NCBI RefSeq assembly: GCF_900108565.1
Contig: NZ_LT629971.1
Location: 2,046,001 to 2,110,000 of the forward strand
Reading direction: 5' to 3'
Length of the DNA stretch: 64,000 nucleotides
Source of the DNA: Mycolicibacterium rutilum
Lineage (GTDB): Bacteria > Actinomycetota > Actinomycetes > Mycobacteriales > Mycobacteriaceae
Shown: positions 11,201 through 20,152 of the stretch, one piece after another
How positions within the stretch are numbered: position 1 is the first letter of the stretch
Layout of the letters: every line of letters starts with the position of its first letter
The notes under the pieces: generated by a model
Seen by the model: the letters and a program-made list of their open reading frames with translations, nothing else
Database searches by the model: none
What the model was told of the DNA's origin: nothing
Made by a program: the position numbers and the translations under genes

Positions 11201-12027
11201 GTCTGTGCCTGCGGTGTGGCAGTAGGGGCCGCGACAGTCGGTTCGAGCTCGCGGCGCGCGAACGCGAGGACCGCCCACACCAGTGCGGGCGCCGCGGGGG
11301 TGCCTGGCGACGGAACCAGCAGCGGCGAGATCAGCGAGACGAGTTGTGATGCGACCGTGGTCGGTTGCGGGGGTTCCTCCACCGTGCGAGCGGCGCTGAT
11401 GGTCTGAACGCTCGGGGAGTTTTCGAGCGAAGCGACCGGTTCGCTGAGTGATGCTGGCGGGGACGGCTCGGACACCGGCGGTTTCGGATCTGTTGTCGGT
11501 GGCGTGGCGGTCGGGTCGGGCGTCGGAGCGCTGCTCGTCGGCGCGGGCGGAGTCGGCGCAGCCGACGAGGGAGCCGGATCGTCGTTGCGCGGCAACGTCT
11601 CCGATGGCTTTTCGTCAACCGGTGCCGGTTCTTCTTCGGCTGGCTCGACATCTTCAGGCGAGGCGCCGTTGACGGTGGTGTTGGCGCCACCTGATCCGCT
11701 GACCGTGACGGGCGGTGAGGTGCCGTCGTTCACCGTGTCGGTCGTCTGGGACTCATTCGGCGTCTGCGCGGTGGGCGACGGCTCGACCTCGGCGGCCGGC
11801 TGCGGTTCAGGCGCGGCCTCGTTGGCGCCGGCGGGTGCATCCGTCGTATCCGCGGTGTTGGCGTCCGGAGTCGCCCACGCGGGCCCGGAGGTCACGCCGA
11901 TCGCGGTGCCCACACCGAGTGCCACTGCCAGCGCACCGACGCGGCCGACGTAGCGGGCGTACGTGCCCGCGCCGATCATCTTGGTCGCCTGTGCGCGGTG
12001 CCTGCCGTGCTTTGCCCGCTGAATCAT
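5215..12027 (-). CDS. Giant secreted multi-repeat surface protein (cadherin-like repeats and two beta-propeller-type regions)
   Basis: A 2270-residue protein. A twin-basic N-terminus and hydrophobic segment (about residues 26-50) end at a PAWA cleavage site near residue 52. Residues about 53-310 are Pro/Thr/Glu-rich, with the LVWAVLAFARRELE motif common in mycobacterial Ig-like proteins. About 310-820 are five cadherin/VCBS-like repeats of roughly 100 residues (TGVVTGSV-ATD-D-D, then FTYTPTDAAR). About 822-1109 are YVTN-type propeller repeats (VYVANAGDGSVVAVDTAS). About 1109-1490 are four more cadherin-like repeats, and about 1490-2185 a second set of blades (VDTATGQQIGTDIAVPG, F--DGTRAVV). 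The tail is Gly/Ser- then Asp/Glu-rich, without LPXTG or a membrane anchor. An adhesin or matrix-binding role is inference. I know of no counterpart at this position in M. tuberculosis. Confidence 0.85.
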   Translation of the reverse strand: MIQRAKHGRHRAQATKMIGAGTYARYVGRVGALAVALGVGTAIGVTSGPAWATPDANTADTTDAPAGANEAAPEPQPAAEVEPSPTAQTPNESQTTDTVNDGTSPPVTVSGSGGANTTVNGASPEDVEPAEEEPAPVDEKPSETLPRNDDPAPSSAAPTPPAPTSSAPTPDPTATPPTTDPKPPVSEPSPPASLSEPVASLENSPSVQTISAARTVEEPPQPTTVASQLVSLISPLLVPSPGTPAAPALVWAVLAFARRELEPTVAAPTATPQAQTLTSLSVEPTARAAAPNPLSALGNFLRGILPGLTNKPPNAAPQITAVDTSTGVVTGRLNATDANGDAITYTVRQPASGRVTVSETGQFTFTPTDAARHAASATAREDVTSFSVTLRDARGGTRVVTVRNVPITPSNSAPISGGFAVTQTNPSTGVVKGVVSADDPDDDRLTYKGTTTTAKGRVTVASNGSLTYTPTAAARHAAASSSTPVTDNFTVTVTDGHGGTLAVPVTVTIASANKAPQAGKATVYQPNSITGVVTGSVRATDADRDTLSYSGSTSTTKGTVVVQSNGDFTYTPTQPARQNAAAGGAAAKDTFMVTVSDGHGGTLAVPVTVTISPNRAPVAGTVNAPQPNPLTGVVTGSVTATDPDRDPVTYSGTGDTPKGHVVVYSDGKFTYTPTDDARADARTTPDTDIDTFSVTATDGRGATVSIPVNVLVAPEDRAPVVTAPTVGSPTTDGVVTGSLGVSDPDGTALTYQVITGPTRGTVQIDAGTGQYTYTPTDAARLQAALSTGVVETDTFTVRVSDGLNAPVTVTVSDIVVAELAVNSVIATPEVGEGPQAVVISPDGTRAYVANADGDSVTVLNTADHSTVGTITVGDRPVALALDSTGSVLYVANAGDGSVVAVDTASLTVGAPIAIGAEPTGIAVSPDGAFVFTTNTNDTLTIIDVASGETTSIEVDPLGIATSADGRFVYLANADESALTIIDRQTGDQVDVVVGDTPSGVVVSPTGDRVYVTVSGDDRVAVVDLSDGNSVTYIDVGDDPRGIDITGDGRLYVANYGSDNVAVVNTATGTVTFVAVGNGPTDVAINADGTQATVTNSLDNTVTVIVLTGNAAPDVVYTVGGADIADGATVVDFDATDPDGDVVSYSVTTNPVHGTVTNNGDGTFTYTPTAQARHDAAFGTGSLTDTFVVAVDDNRGQIVPVTVTVAIDAFNAAPVTADDFYTVDEDGSIIVSPLANDSDPDGDVLTYIGYNDPPNGTLVPLGDGRFLYTPNANFSGLDGFAYQPTDGLASGEMRLVYITVAPVDDAPVAVADAVEVASNDSVTFSPLDNDLDVDGDPLTIVSTTMPFNGTVTYSPDGTMTYVPDTNYVGTDTFTYVISDGTSQTVGTVTINVIRVNEAPSINPVTSAPVNGVVNIDLQAADPDGDELTYTVAGLPSKGTVSPLGNGVFVYTPTAAARSAAAATSGVDTDTFLVTVEDGQGGITQAYVTVEVAPTRVVAETDIVGTVRGAPAVSESAHVSVVTTTVRVDGVEFVNVTVTDTLTGRQVGETVTVPGTVTFGGLTNDVKLGTELTPEGTRAIVTTTNNVDTVWVTVIDTTTGQQVGETVAVAGYADPYMQRPARLNADGSRAVLTTVGAGRTTTHVVVIDTETGQQLGATIDVTGAPVDPQAYYDPNPQRFAGDGTRYVVTSYNGTDRTLRIVVVNTETGEQQGETVAVQGSMERALYFNADRTRLAVSGYSYSYDEYEGVGYGVTSTVLIDPINGGQIGDTVTLGGNPQPVIFSANGNRAVISARPGSPHPDITAVALVDTATGQQIGTDIAVPGDTTIALTADGSRIVFTGSTFTDTTVKVIDGATGGQLGADIVVSGWRAGPVALSPDGTRATVVTTPLDSSSGTGTLRVVTVDTADGTQVAGDSYNGPQNMSGIAEATADGSAIVVVTQDTVSNTISVSIVDTHSGAFVGTPVVVSGRWRDSQFSQDGTRAVVSTYDDVTMTSHLVLVDVANGAALNADVALAGFHNDPAVFSEDGTRLLFETTAPGATSSRQFTVLNTATGAAIVPGTTLPYESEVRMIGTGDRIVVAYNQGNASRLMVLDGLTGNQVGATVTLNSLAGQYPQVGISDDGRFITFTSYVSTAGGTGSATAFVDVNNGAQIGDTIISDKFAFSGGFDGTRAIVLANAGNGSSVQQTVVDLTGSRGGAGGSGGLGGNGGAGGSGGAGSDDGSSGTDSGGDSSGGSGSGPQTPAGDEDVPEEDDSAPGAGSDPRVPEPRTQD

Positions 12028-12338
12028 TGAAGGCCCTCTCGTGAGAATGCGTGGAGTCGACGCCGTGACTGACAGGGCGTTGGTTGGCTCGTCACACGCC
12101 GGGATGGCGTCACGAGAAGCGGTCGCGCGCAGACGCAGACCGGGTCAGCGGATGGGCGGCGGTGCCGAAGTGCGCCGACCCCTCGTGGGGCATACCTGCC
12201 CACTCGACGCACCCCATGCACTGCACGTGCCCCCCACCGCCTTTGCTGAAGCTTCCTTCAACGTACGGTTCGCAAAGAGTTGAGGAATCGGGGAAATCCC
12301 TATGTTTGACCCCCGGGGTCCCTCGAAAAGGGGTCGGA
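12028..12338. other. Intergenic region upstream of the giant surface-protein gene
   Basis: This 311-base gap between two minus-strand genes carries no convincing ORF. It presumably holds the promoter of the giant gene. An inverted repeat CTTTGC (12241-12246) / GCAAAG (12272-12277) flanks a stretch with the palindrome GAAGCTTC. Several GACCCC/GGGGTC repeats (12308-12335) follow the Rv3572-like gene and could form a weak hairpin. No KstR consensus is seen here. Confidence 0.4.
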
Positions 12339-12887
12339 TCAGCTGAAGGCGGCCTGCGCGCAGGCGTCGGGCGAGGTGATGTTCACGCCCGCGTACACCA
12401 CCTGGATGTGGGAACAGACGATGAGTGGGACGTCGGTGCGCGGCGCGCCGGTGCGCGAGTCGACCGGCCAGCTGTTGCCCCGGAACTGGAACTTCTCCGG
12501 TGGCCCGCCCCCGAAGTAGATCGTCGCGAACTCGACGTCGGTCAGCGATTTGAACGACCGGGTGTTGGGCGCGTCGAACTGGAAGTTCAGGTACACGCTG
12601 CGGTCCATGGTGCGCAGCGTGGTGGTCTGGCGAGCCCACAGGTCGCCGGGAAAGCCGAGCACATCCGGGCCGCGACGCAGGTTGGCGGTCGTGTTGAACA
12701 GACAGTTCGCCTCGGCGGCAATGCAGTTCGCGGTGACGTGCATCTCGAGAAGGGTGCCGGGGTCGACCGGGACGGACGAGTCGGCGGTGTCGACCGCGGC
12801 CGTCGCCAACGGCAGGGAGACGGCGAGGGCCAGCGTCAGCCACACCGCCGAGACCGCGGCGGCGGCGCGGATCAACCGCTTTGCCAT
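12339..12887 (-). CDS. Secreted protein of the Rv3572 type, function unknown
   Basis: A 182-residue protein with a clear signal peptide (KRLIRAAAAVSAVWLTLALAVSLPLATAA, cleavage near residue 31), given here only by position. The mature part has four cysteines and motifs such as FNTTANLRRGPDVLGFPGDLW and VYLNFQFDAPNTRSF. It occupies the place of M. tuberculosis Rv3572 between fadE34 and kshB and has a similar length, so I treat it as its orthologue. No enzymatic motif is seen. It is transcribed in the same direction as kshB, 46 bases downstream of that gene's stop codon, so it may share the KstR-controlled transcript. Confidence 0.8.
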   Translation of the reverse strand: MAKRLIRAAAAVSAVWLTLALAVSLPLATAAVDTADSSVPVDPGTLLEMHVTANCIAAEANCLFNTTANLRRGPDVLGFPGDLWARQTTTLRTMDRSVYLNFQFDAPNTRSFKSLTDVEFATIYFGGGPPEKFQFRGNSWPVDSRTGAPRTDVPLIVCSHIQVVYAGVNITSPDACAQAAFS

Positions 12888-12933
12888 GTGTTCCCTTCCT
12901 GAGCCGGTCGTGCGGCGAATGTTAGCCCGCGCG

Positions 12934-13992
12934 TTATTCGTCGTAGGTGACTTCGACCGAATCCGACCGCGGGGTGGCCTGGCAGCCCAGGATCAGCCCC
13001 TCGTCGAGATCGGACTGTTCGAGCACGTCGTTGATGGCCATGTCGACGTCGCCACTCTTCTTGAGGACTGCGCAGGCGCCGCAGTGCCCCTCACGGCAGG
13101 AGAACGGCGCGTCGAGGCCCTTGTCGAGCAGCACGTCGAGCAGCTTGGCGTTGCGGGGCCAGCGCACCTCGTGCCGCTCGCCGTCGAGCGTGACGATCGC
13201 GGTGGCCGGGCCCTCGTCGCTGTCGTCCTCCTCGATCACCACGGCGGCGAACGGATCGGAGTCCAGCGACTTGAACACCTCGATGTGCAGTCGGTCGGCC
13301 GGCACCCCCGCGCCCTTGAGCGCCTCCTCGGCGGCCGCCATGAACGGACCCGGACCGCAGATGTAGGCGTCGTGGCCGGCGTACGGCGCCGCGAGCCCCG
13401 CCAGCGCCGCGGGGCCGGGCAGCCCTTGAACCGACACCAGCCAGTGCACGACGGTGAGCCGGTCGGGGTACTTGGCGGCCAACTCGCGCAGCGCCGCGCC
13501 GAAGATCACCGAGTTCTCGTCCTGGTTGGCGTAGACCAGCACCACCTTGCCGTTGCCTTCGGCCAGCGCCGACTTGCAGATCGACATCATCGGCGTGATC
13601 CCCGATCCGGCGGCCAGCAGCAGGAAGTCGGTGTCGAGGGTTTTGGGCACGAACGTGCCAGACGGTGCGAGCACGTGGACCCGCATGCCGGCGTGGGCGT
13701 TGTCGCACAGCCAGTTCGACGCGTAGCCGTCGGCGGTGCGTTTGACGGTGACGGTGAGCGGGTCGTCGGTGAACGGGGAACTGCACAGCGAGTAGCAGCG
13801 CGCCACCGAGCCGGTGCGGTCGCTGGGCACCCGCAGCGTCAGGAACTGACCGGGCGCATAGCGCAGCCGCTCGGCCGGGATCTCCGCACCGGCGGGCACC
13901 GTGAACACCAGCGACCGGGCGTCGTCGGTTTCGGTGATGACCTCGGCAAGTTCCAGCTCGAGGACGTGGCTGCCGAGCGGCTCGTCGGTCAC
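12934..13992 (-). CDS. kshB: 3-ketosteroid 9-alpha-hydroxylase reductase subunit KshB
   Basis: KshB passes electrons from NAD(P)H to the Rieske oxygenase KshA, which hydroxylates C9 of androstadienedione and so opens ring B. The 352-residue protein has an FNR-type FAD domain (RCYSLCSSPFTDDPLTVTVK near residue 65), an NAD-binding part (LLLAAGSGITPMMSI, ICGPGPFM) and a C-terminal plant-type [2Fe-2S] ferredoxin domain with CREGHCGACAVL and a final cysteine near 340. It matches M. tuberculosis Rv3571 (hmp). A GTG start is used at 13992. The gene is divergent from hsaA, with two KstR-type sites between them. Confidence 0.95.
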   Translation of the reverse strand: MTDEPLGSHVLELELAEVITETDDARSLVFTVPAGAEIPAERLRYAPGQFLTLRVPSDRTGSVARCYSLCSSPFTDDPLTVTVKRTADGYASNWLCDNAHAGMRVHVLAPSGTFVPKTLDTDFLLLAAGSGITPMMSICKSALAEGNGKVVLVYANQDENSVIFGAALRELAAKYPDRLTVVHWLVSVQGLPGPAALAGLAAPYAGHDAYICGPGPFMAAAEEALKGAGVPADRLHIEVFKSLDSDPFAAVVIEEDDSDEGPATAIVTLDGERHEVRWPRNAKLLDVLLDKGLDAPFSCREGHCGACAVLKKSGDVDMAINDVLEQSDLDEGLILGCQATPRSDSVEVTYDE

Positions 13993-14033
13993 TGTGGCGT
14001 CTACCCTTCGTGTGCAGCTTCAAAGCCGAGAAT

Positions 14034-14047
14034 TAGAACAGGTTACA
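14034..14047. promoter_or_regulatory. KstR operator, kshB-proximal
   Basis: TAGAACAGGTTACA matches the KstR consensus TNNAACNNGTTNNA at all defined positions. It lies 42 bases upstream of the kshB GTG start in the divergent kshB/hsaA intergenic region. Confidence 0.9.
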
Positions 14048-14101
14048 GAAATGCATGTCTGCAGGTCCAGCCGCTGCAGGAACGCGCTGCTCGACACGAA
14101 T

Positions 14102-14115
14102 CGTAACGTGTTCTA
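14102..14115. promoter_or_regulatory. KstR-type operator, hsaA-proximal
   Basis: CGTAACGTGTTCTA contains the AACNNGTT core and the 3' A of the KstR consensus, but has C in place of the first T. It lies about 72 bases upstream of the hsaA start and 54 bases from the first site in this intergenic region, so each divergent operon appears to have its own operator. Confidence 0.75.
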
Positions 14116-14186
14116 ATCTCTCACCAAGCGATCTGCGCATCGCGCAAGCGCTCATCGCTCGGTCCGTTCTCCCGGAAGGCAAAACA

Positions 14187-17170
<2,984 letters not shown>

Positions 17171-17737
17171 GTGTCTGCCGAACCCATCGACCCGCGCACC
17201 TTCCGCAGTGTGCTGGGACAGTTCTGTACCGGCATCACGGTGATCACCACGATGCACGACGACGCTCCGGTCGGGTTCGCCTGCCAGTCGTTTGCCGCGC
17301 TGTCACTGGACCCGCCGCTGGTGCTGTTCTGCCCGACGAAGATGTCGCGGTCCTGGCAGGCGATCGAGGCGAGCGGACACTTCTGCGTCAACGTGCTCCA
17401 CGAGAAGCAGCAGGACGTTTCGGCCCGGTTCGGCTCACGCGAACCCGACAAGTTCGCCGGAATCCCCTGGCATGCATCGAAACTGGGCTCGCCGGTCATC
17501 GAGGGCTCGCTCGCCCACATCGACTGTTCGGTGCATTCGGTGCACGACGGCGGCGACCACTTCGTCGTGTTCGGCGCGGTGCATTCGCTGTCGGACGTGC
17601 CACACCGTAAGCCTCGGCCGCTGCTGTTCTACCGCGGCCAGTACACCGGCATCGAGCCGGACAAGAACACTCCCGCGCACTGGCGCGACGATCTCGAGGC
17701 GTTCCTCACCGCCACCACCGACGACACCTGGCTGTGA
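17171..17737 (+). CDS. hsaB: Flavin reductase HsaB, partner of HsaA
   Basis: HsaB supplies reduced FMN/FAD to HsaA at the expense of NADH. The 188-residue protein belongs to the flavin reductase-like (FMN-binding split-barrel) family, with QFCTGITVITTMHDDAPVGF (residues 17-36), a following CQSFAALSLDPPLV flavin-binding segment, FCVNVLHEKQQDVSARFG, and the late HRKPRPLLFYRGQY. It starts with GTG directly after the hsaC stop codon. In M. tuberculosis an arylamine N-acetyltransferase gene (nat) follows hsaB. Here the operon ends and opposite-strand genes begin 11 bases on. Confidence 0.95.
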   Translation: MSAEPIDPRTFRSVLGQFCTGITVITTMHDDAPVGFACQSFAALSLDPPLVLFCPTKMSRSWQAIEASGHFCVNVLHEKQQDVSARFGSREPDKFAGIPWHASKLGSPVIEGSLAHIDCSVHSVHDGGDHFVVFGAVHSLSDVPHRKPRPLLFYRGQYTGIEPDKNTPAHWRDDLEAFLTATTDDTWL

Positions 17738-17747
17738 CGCCGGCGCG

Positions 17748-18005
17748 TTAGATGCAGCCCACCGCCGCGCACGGGTCGACCGGCGGCAAGCTCTCCGGCA
17801 GCGGGGCATTCGGATCGACCGGCTGTTGCTCGGTCAGGTCGATGTTGTGGTCGAGTTCGGGTGCCATCGGGATGTATCGGCACAGGAAAGCCAGCGCCAG
17901 CTCGCAGGACGGGGGGCCGCCGGGCTGTGCGCCCGCCGGAACCGCCGCGAACAGCGTCGCACCGCACGCGACGAGCGCCGCACCCAAGAACCGCTTCACC
18001 ATCAC
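17748..18005 (-). CDS. Small secreted protein, function unknown
   Basis: An 85-residue protein with a signal peptide (VKRFLGAALVACGATLFA, cleavage likely after AGA near residue 26). The mature part is short, proline-rich and acidic, with four cysteines: CELALAFLCRYIPMAPELDHN, then PCAAVGCI at the end. I recognise the pattern as a common mycobacterial secreted-protein type but know of no function. GTG at 18005 is followed at once by ATG at 18002. Both overlap the stop codon of the upstream hydrolase gene, so the pair is translationally coupled. Confidence 0.75.
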   Translation of the reverse strand: MMVKRFLGAALVACGATLFAAVPAGAQPGGPPSCELALAFLCRYIPMAPELDHNIDLTEQQPVDPNAPLPESLPPVDPCAAVGCI

Positions 18006-18778
18006 GCCGACCCTAGTGCCTTGCCTTGTACGAAGTCGATGATCGCGGCGGCCACCTCGCGGTGGGGCGAATCGTTGAGGATGTCGTGCCTGCCGCCGGG
18101 CACCTCGTAGAGCTCGAGCGCGTCGATCTGCTCGGCATAGGCGCGCACCGCGCCGATCTGCGCGATCGGATCGGCGCTCCCGTGTACGGCCAGCGTCGGC
18201 ACGGTCAGTTTCGGCAGGTCGAAGCCGAACCGGTCCCAGGCCCGGTCGAGTTCACGGGTCAGCGCGGCGCCGTCGGCGTCGACGAACGCCAACGGGTCGT
18301 TGGCCATCAGGTCGAGGTAGAACGGGTCGTCGGACAGCCAGCCCGGGTCGAGTTCGAGTGAGGTGTCGTTGTCGAGCATGGCCGGGATCGGCACCAGCGG
18401 AGCTCCGGAGATGACGCCGGCGCGGTAGCGGTCCGGCTGCTCCAACAGTCGCACCAGCGTGACGATCGAGCCGAACGAGTGCCCCTGGGCGATCAGCGGA
18501 AGCTCCCCGTGCCGGCCGGCCAGGTCAGTGAGCGCCTCGGCCAGCGCGGAGCTGTCCTCGATCGAGCCGAAGTCGCCGCGTGTGCCGGGGCTGAGCCCGT
18601 GGCCGAACTGGTCGACCGCCCACAGGTCGATCCCGGCGGCGTTGAGGGTGAAGCCGTAGCGGTGGTAGACGCCGGTGTGCTCACCGAAGCCGTGCAGGAA
18701 CACCACGGCGGCCCGCGGTTCGGCGGCGGGCCAGTGCCGGTAGTAGGCGCGACCCTTCGGGAGCTCGATGAACGGCAT
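18002..18778 (-). CDS. Alpha/beta hydrolase, monoacylglycerol-lipase (lysophospholipase) type
   Basis: A 258-residue serine hydrolase of the Hydrolase_4 type. VVFLHGFGEHTGVYHRYG (about residues 23-40) is the oxyanion segment seen in monoglyceride lipases. LIAQGHSFGSIVTL near 92-105 has the nucleophile in GHSFG, VHGSADPI near 205 the acid, and GGRHDILND near 232 the histidine. The start ATG at 18778 was chosen for the MPFIELPKGRAYY N-terminus. The frame runs 12 codons further upstream without a good start. The substrate is probably a lipid ester, by family. It is coupled to the small secreted protein downstream. Confidence 0.85.
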   Translation of the reverse strand: MPFIELPKGRAYYRHWPAAEPRAAVVFLHGFGEHTGVYHRYGFTLNAAGIDLWAVDQFGHGLSPGTRGDFGSIEDSSALAEALTDLAGRHGELPLIAQGHSFGSIVTLVRLLEQPDRYRAGVISGAPLVPIPAMLDNDTSLELDPGWLSDDPFYLDLMANDPLAFVDADGAALTRELDRAWDRFGFDLPKLTVPTLAVHGSADPIAQIGAVRAYAEQIDALELYEVPGGRHDILNDSPHREVAAAIIDFVQGKALGSA

Positions 18779-18908
18779 GCGACGACTGTGCCATTCCTGC
18801 CAACCGCCGATCAATTTCTGCCAGTGGAATTAATACGCTGACCTGCCGGTTTAGACAGTCAGACCGGCGCGAAGAACCACCGGCAAGACAGCAGAAGAGG
18901 ACAGGAAA

Positions 18909-19076
18909 ATGAAGAAGTTCGGAATCGCCGCCATCATCGCCAGCGCCCTGACCGCCCCCATGATCGCCCTGGCTAGCCCGGCGCAGGCGGGCGTTGACCA
19001 CCACGACTGGCTGGACCGGGTTCACCCCACGGTGACCGTCCCGCAGGTCGACACCACGGTGCGCCAGAGCCGCTGA
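18909..19076 (+). CDS. Small secreted peptide (55 residues)
   Basis: A short ORF starting MKKFGIAAIIASALTAP with AGGAAA just upstream. The hydrophobic stretch ends at SPAQA, giving a signal peptide of about 27 residues and a mature peptide of about 28 (GVDHHDWLDRVHPTVTVPQV and a basic end). A strong terminator follows 24 bases after the stop. Clear start, ribosome site, signal peptide and terminator support a real gene. Function is unknown. Confidence 0.7.
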   Translation: MKKFGIAAIIASALTAPMIALASPAQAGVDHHDWLDRVHPTVTVPQVDTTVRQSR

Positions 19077-19091
19077 GCGAACGCGACACAC

Positions 19092-19129
19092 ACGAAGAAG
19101 GCACCCCGGCTGGGGTGCCTTTTTCGTGT
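19092..19129. terminator. Bidirectional intrinsic terminator
   Basis: GGCACCCC (19100-19107), loop GGCT, GGGGTGCC (19112-19119), then five T. The flanks ACACGAA and TTCGTGT extend the pairing, so the structure also ends with U-rich RNA on the opposite strand. It separates the small secreted peptide gene from the convergent LysR gene. Confidence 0.92.
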
Positions 19130-19133
19130 GCTC

Positions 19134-20042
19134 TCAGCGTCGCCCCAGCAGCACGTCGTGCTGGTCCTGGACCCGCGCCCGGATCGCGTCGACGACCGCG
19201 GCGACCTCGGGCCTGCGCAGCGTCTCGGCGCGGGTGACGAGCCAGTACGTCAGCCGCACCGACACCTCGTCGGGTAACACGCGGACCAGGTCGTCGTGGC
19301 GGTCGGCCATGAAGCAAGGCAGCAGGCCGAGCCCCGCCGCCGCCCGCGTCGCCTCCACATGGACGAAAACGTTGGTGGAGGTGACCGATTCGCGCATGGC
19401 GGGGGTGTGGCTGGCGGCCACGTCGAGGTCGTCGACCTGCAGCATCGAGTCGATGAAGTACACCAGCGGGTAGCGCTCGAGTTCCGCGGTGCTGGTTGGG
19501 GTGCCCTGCTCCGCGAGGTAGGACCGGGCGCCGTAGAGGCCGAGGCAGTAGTCGCCCAGTCGGATGGCCTCGGCGCGGTGCACCTTCGGCTCGCCGACGA
19601 CGATCTCCACGTCCAGGCCGGACCGCTGCTGAGTGGCGCGGCGGGTGGTGGCCACGATCTCGACGGCGACATTGGGGTGCTCACGCTGCACGCGCGCGGC
19701 GGCGGGTGCGGCGATGTAGGCCGAGAAGCCGTCGGTCGCGGAGATCCGCACGACACCTTCCAGGCTGCGCTCGCCCCCTGGGTTCAGCGACCGCACCGCC
19801 GACTCGATGGCTTCCGCGGCGGATAGCGCGTCGCGCCCGAGGTCGGTCAGTTCCCAGCCGCCGGCACCGCGCACCAGCACCCGCCCGCCGACCGCCTCTT
19901 CGAGAGCGGCGATGCGGCGCGAGATGGTGGTGTGGTTGAGGCCGAGCTCCTCGGCCGCGAGGTTGTACCGGCCGGTCCGACCGACCGCGAGCAACACGAG
20001 CAGGTCGTCGGCGCTGGGCCGCCGCCCGGTCGGAAACGACAT
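19134..20042 (-). CDS. LysR-family transcriptional regulator of the ketone-body module
   Basis: A 302-residue LysR-type protein. The N-terminal winged helix is at about residues 10-68 (LLVLLAVGRTGRYNLAAEEL, then LNHTTISRRIAALEEAVGG). The rest is the substrate-binding-like effector domain (VRISATDGFSAYIAAPAAAR; RLGDYCLGLYGARSYLAEQG). It is divergent from the MHS transporter / 3-hydroxybutyrate dehydrogenase / acetoacetyl-CoA synthetase operon, the classic position for its own activator, so acetoacetate or 3-hydroxybutyrate is a reasonable effector guess. ATG 20042 was chosen. The longer open frame upstream crosses the intergenic region. Confidence 0.88.
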   Translation of the reverse strand: MSFPTGRRPSADDLLVLLAVGRTGRYNLAAEELGLNHTTISRRIAALEEAVGGRVLVRGAGGWELTDLGRDALSAAEAIESAVRSLNPGGERSLEGVVRISATDGFSAYIAAPAAARVQREHPNVAVEIVATTRRATQQRSGLDVEIVVGEPKVHRAEAIRLGDYCLGLYGARSYLAEQGTPTSTAELERYPLVYFIDSMLQVDDLDVAASHTPAMRESVTSTNVFVHVEATRAAAGLGLLPCFMADRHDDLVRVLPDEVSVRLTYWLVTRAETLRRPEVAAVVDAIRARVQDQHDVLLGRR

Positions 20043-20101
20043 ATCTGCATTTTCGCAGACAGCCGGTGCGGTTTTGACCATTGCGGGCGTGGGGTATCTG
20101 C
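20042..20101. promoter_or_regulatory. Candidate LysR operator region
   Basis: TCTGC (20044-20048) and GCAGA (20055-20059) form an inverted repeat. The heptamer TATCTGC occurs at 20042-20048 and again at 20095-20101, 53 bases (about five helical turns) apart. Such an arrangement is typical of LysR recognition and activation sites between divergent genes. No consensus for this regulator is known to me. Confidence 0.45.
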
Positions 20102-20152
20102 GTGAATACTCACAGCCGCCTGTGCCCGGCATCACAGCCGAAGGAGTTTCCG

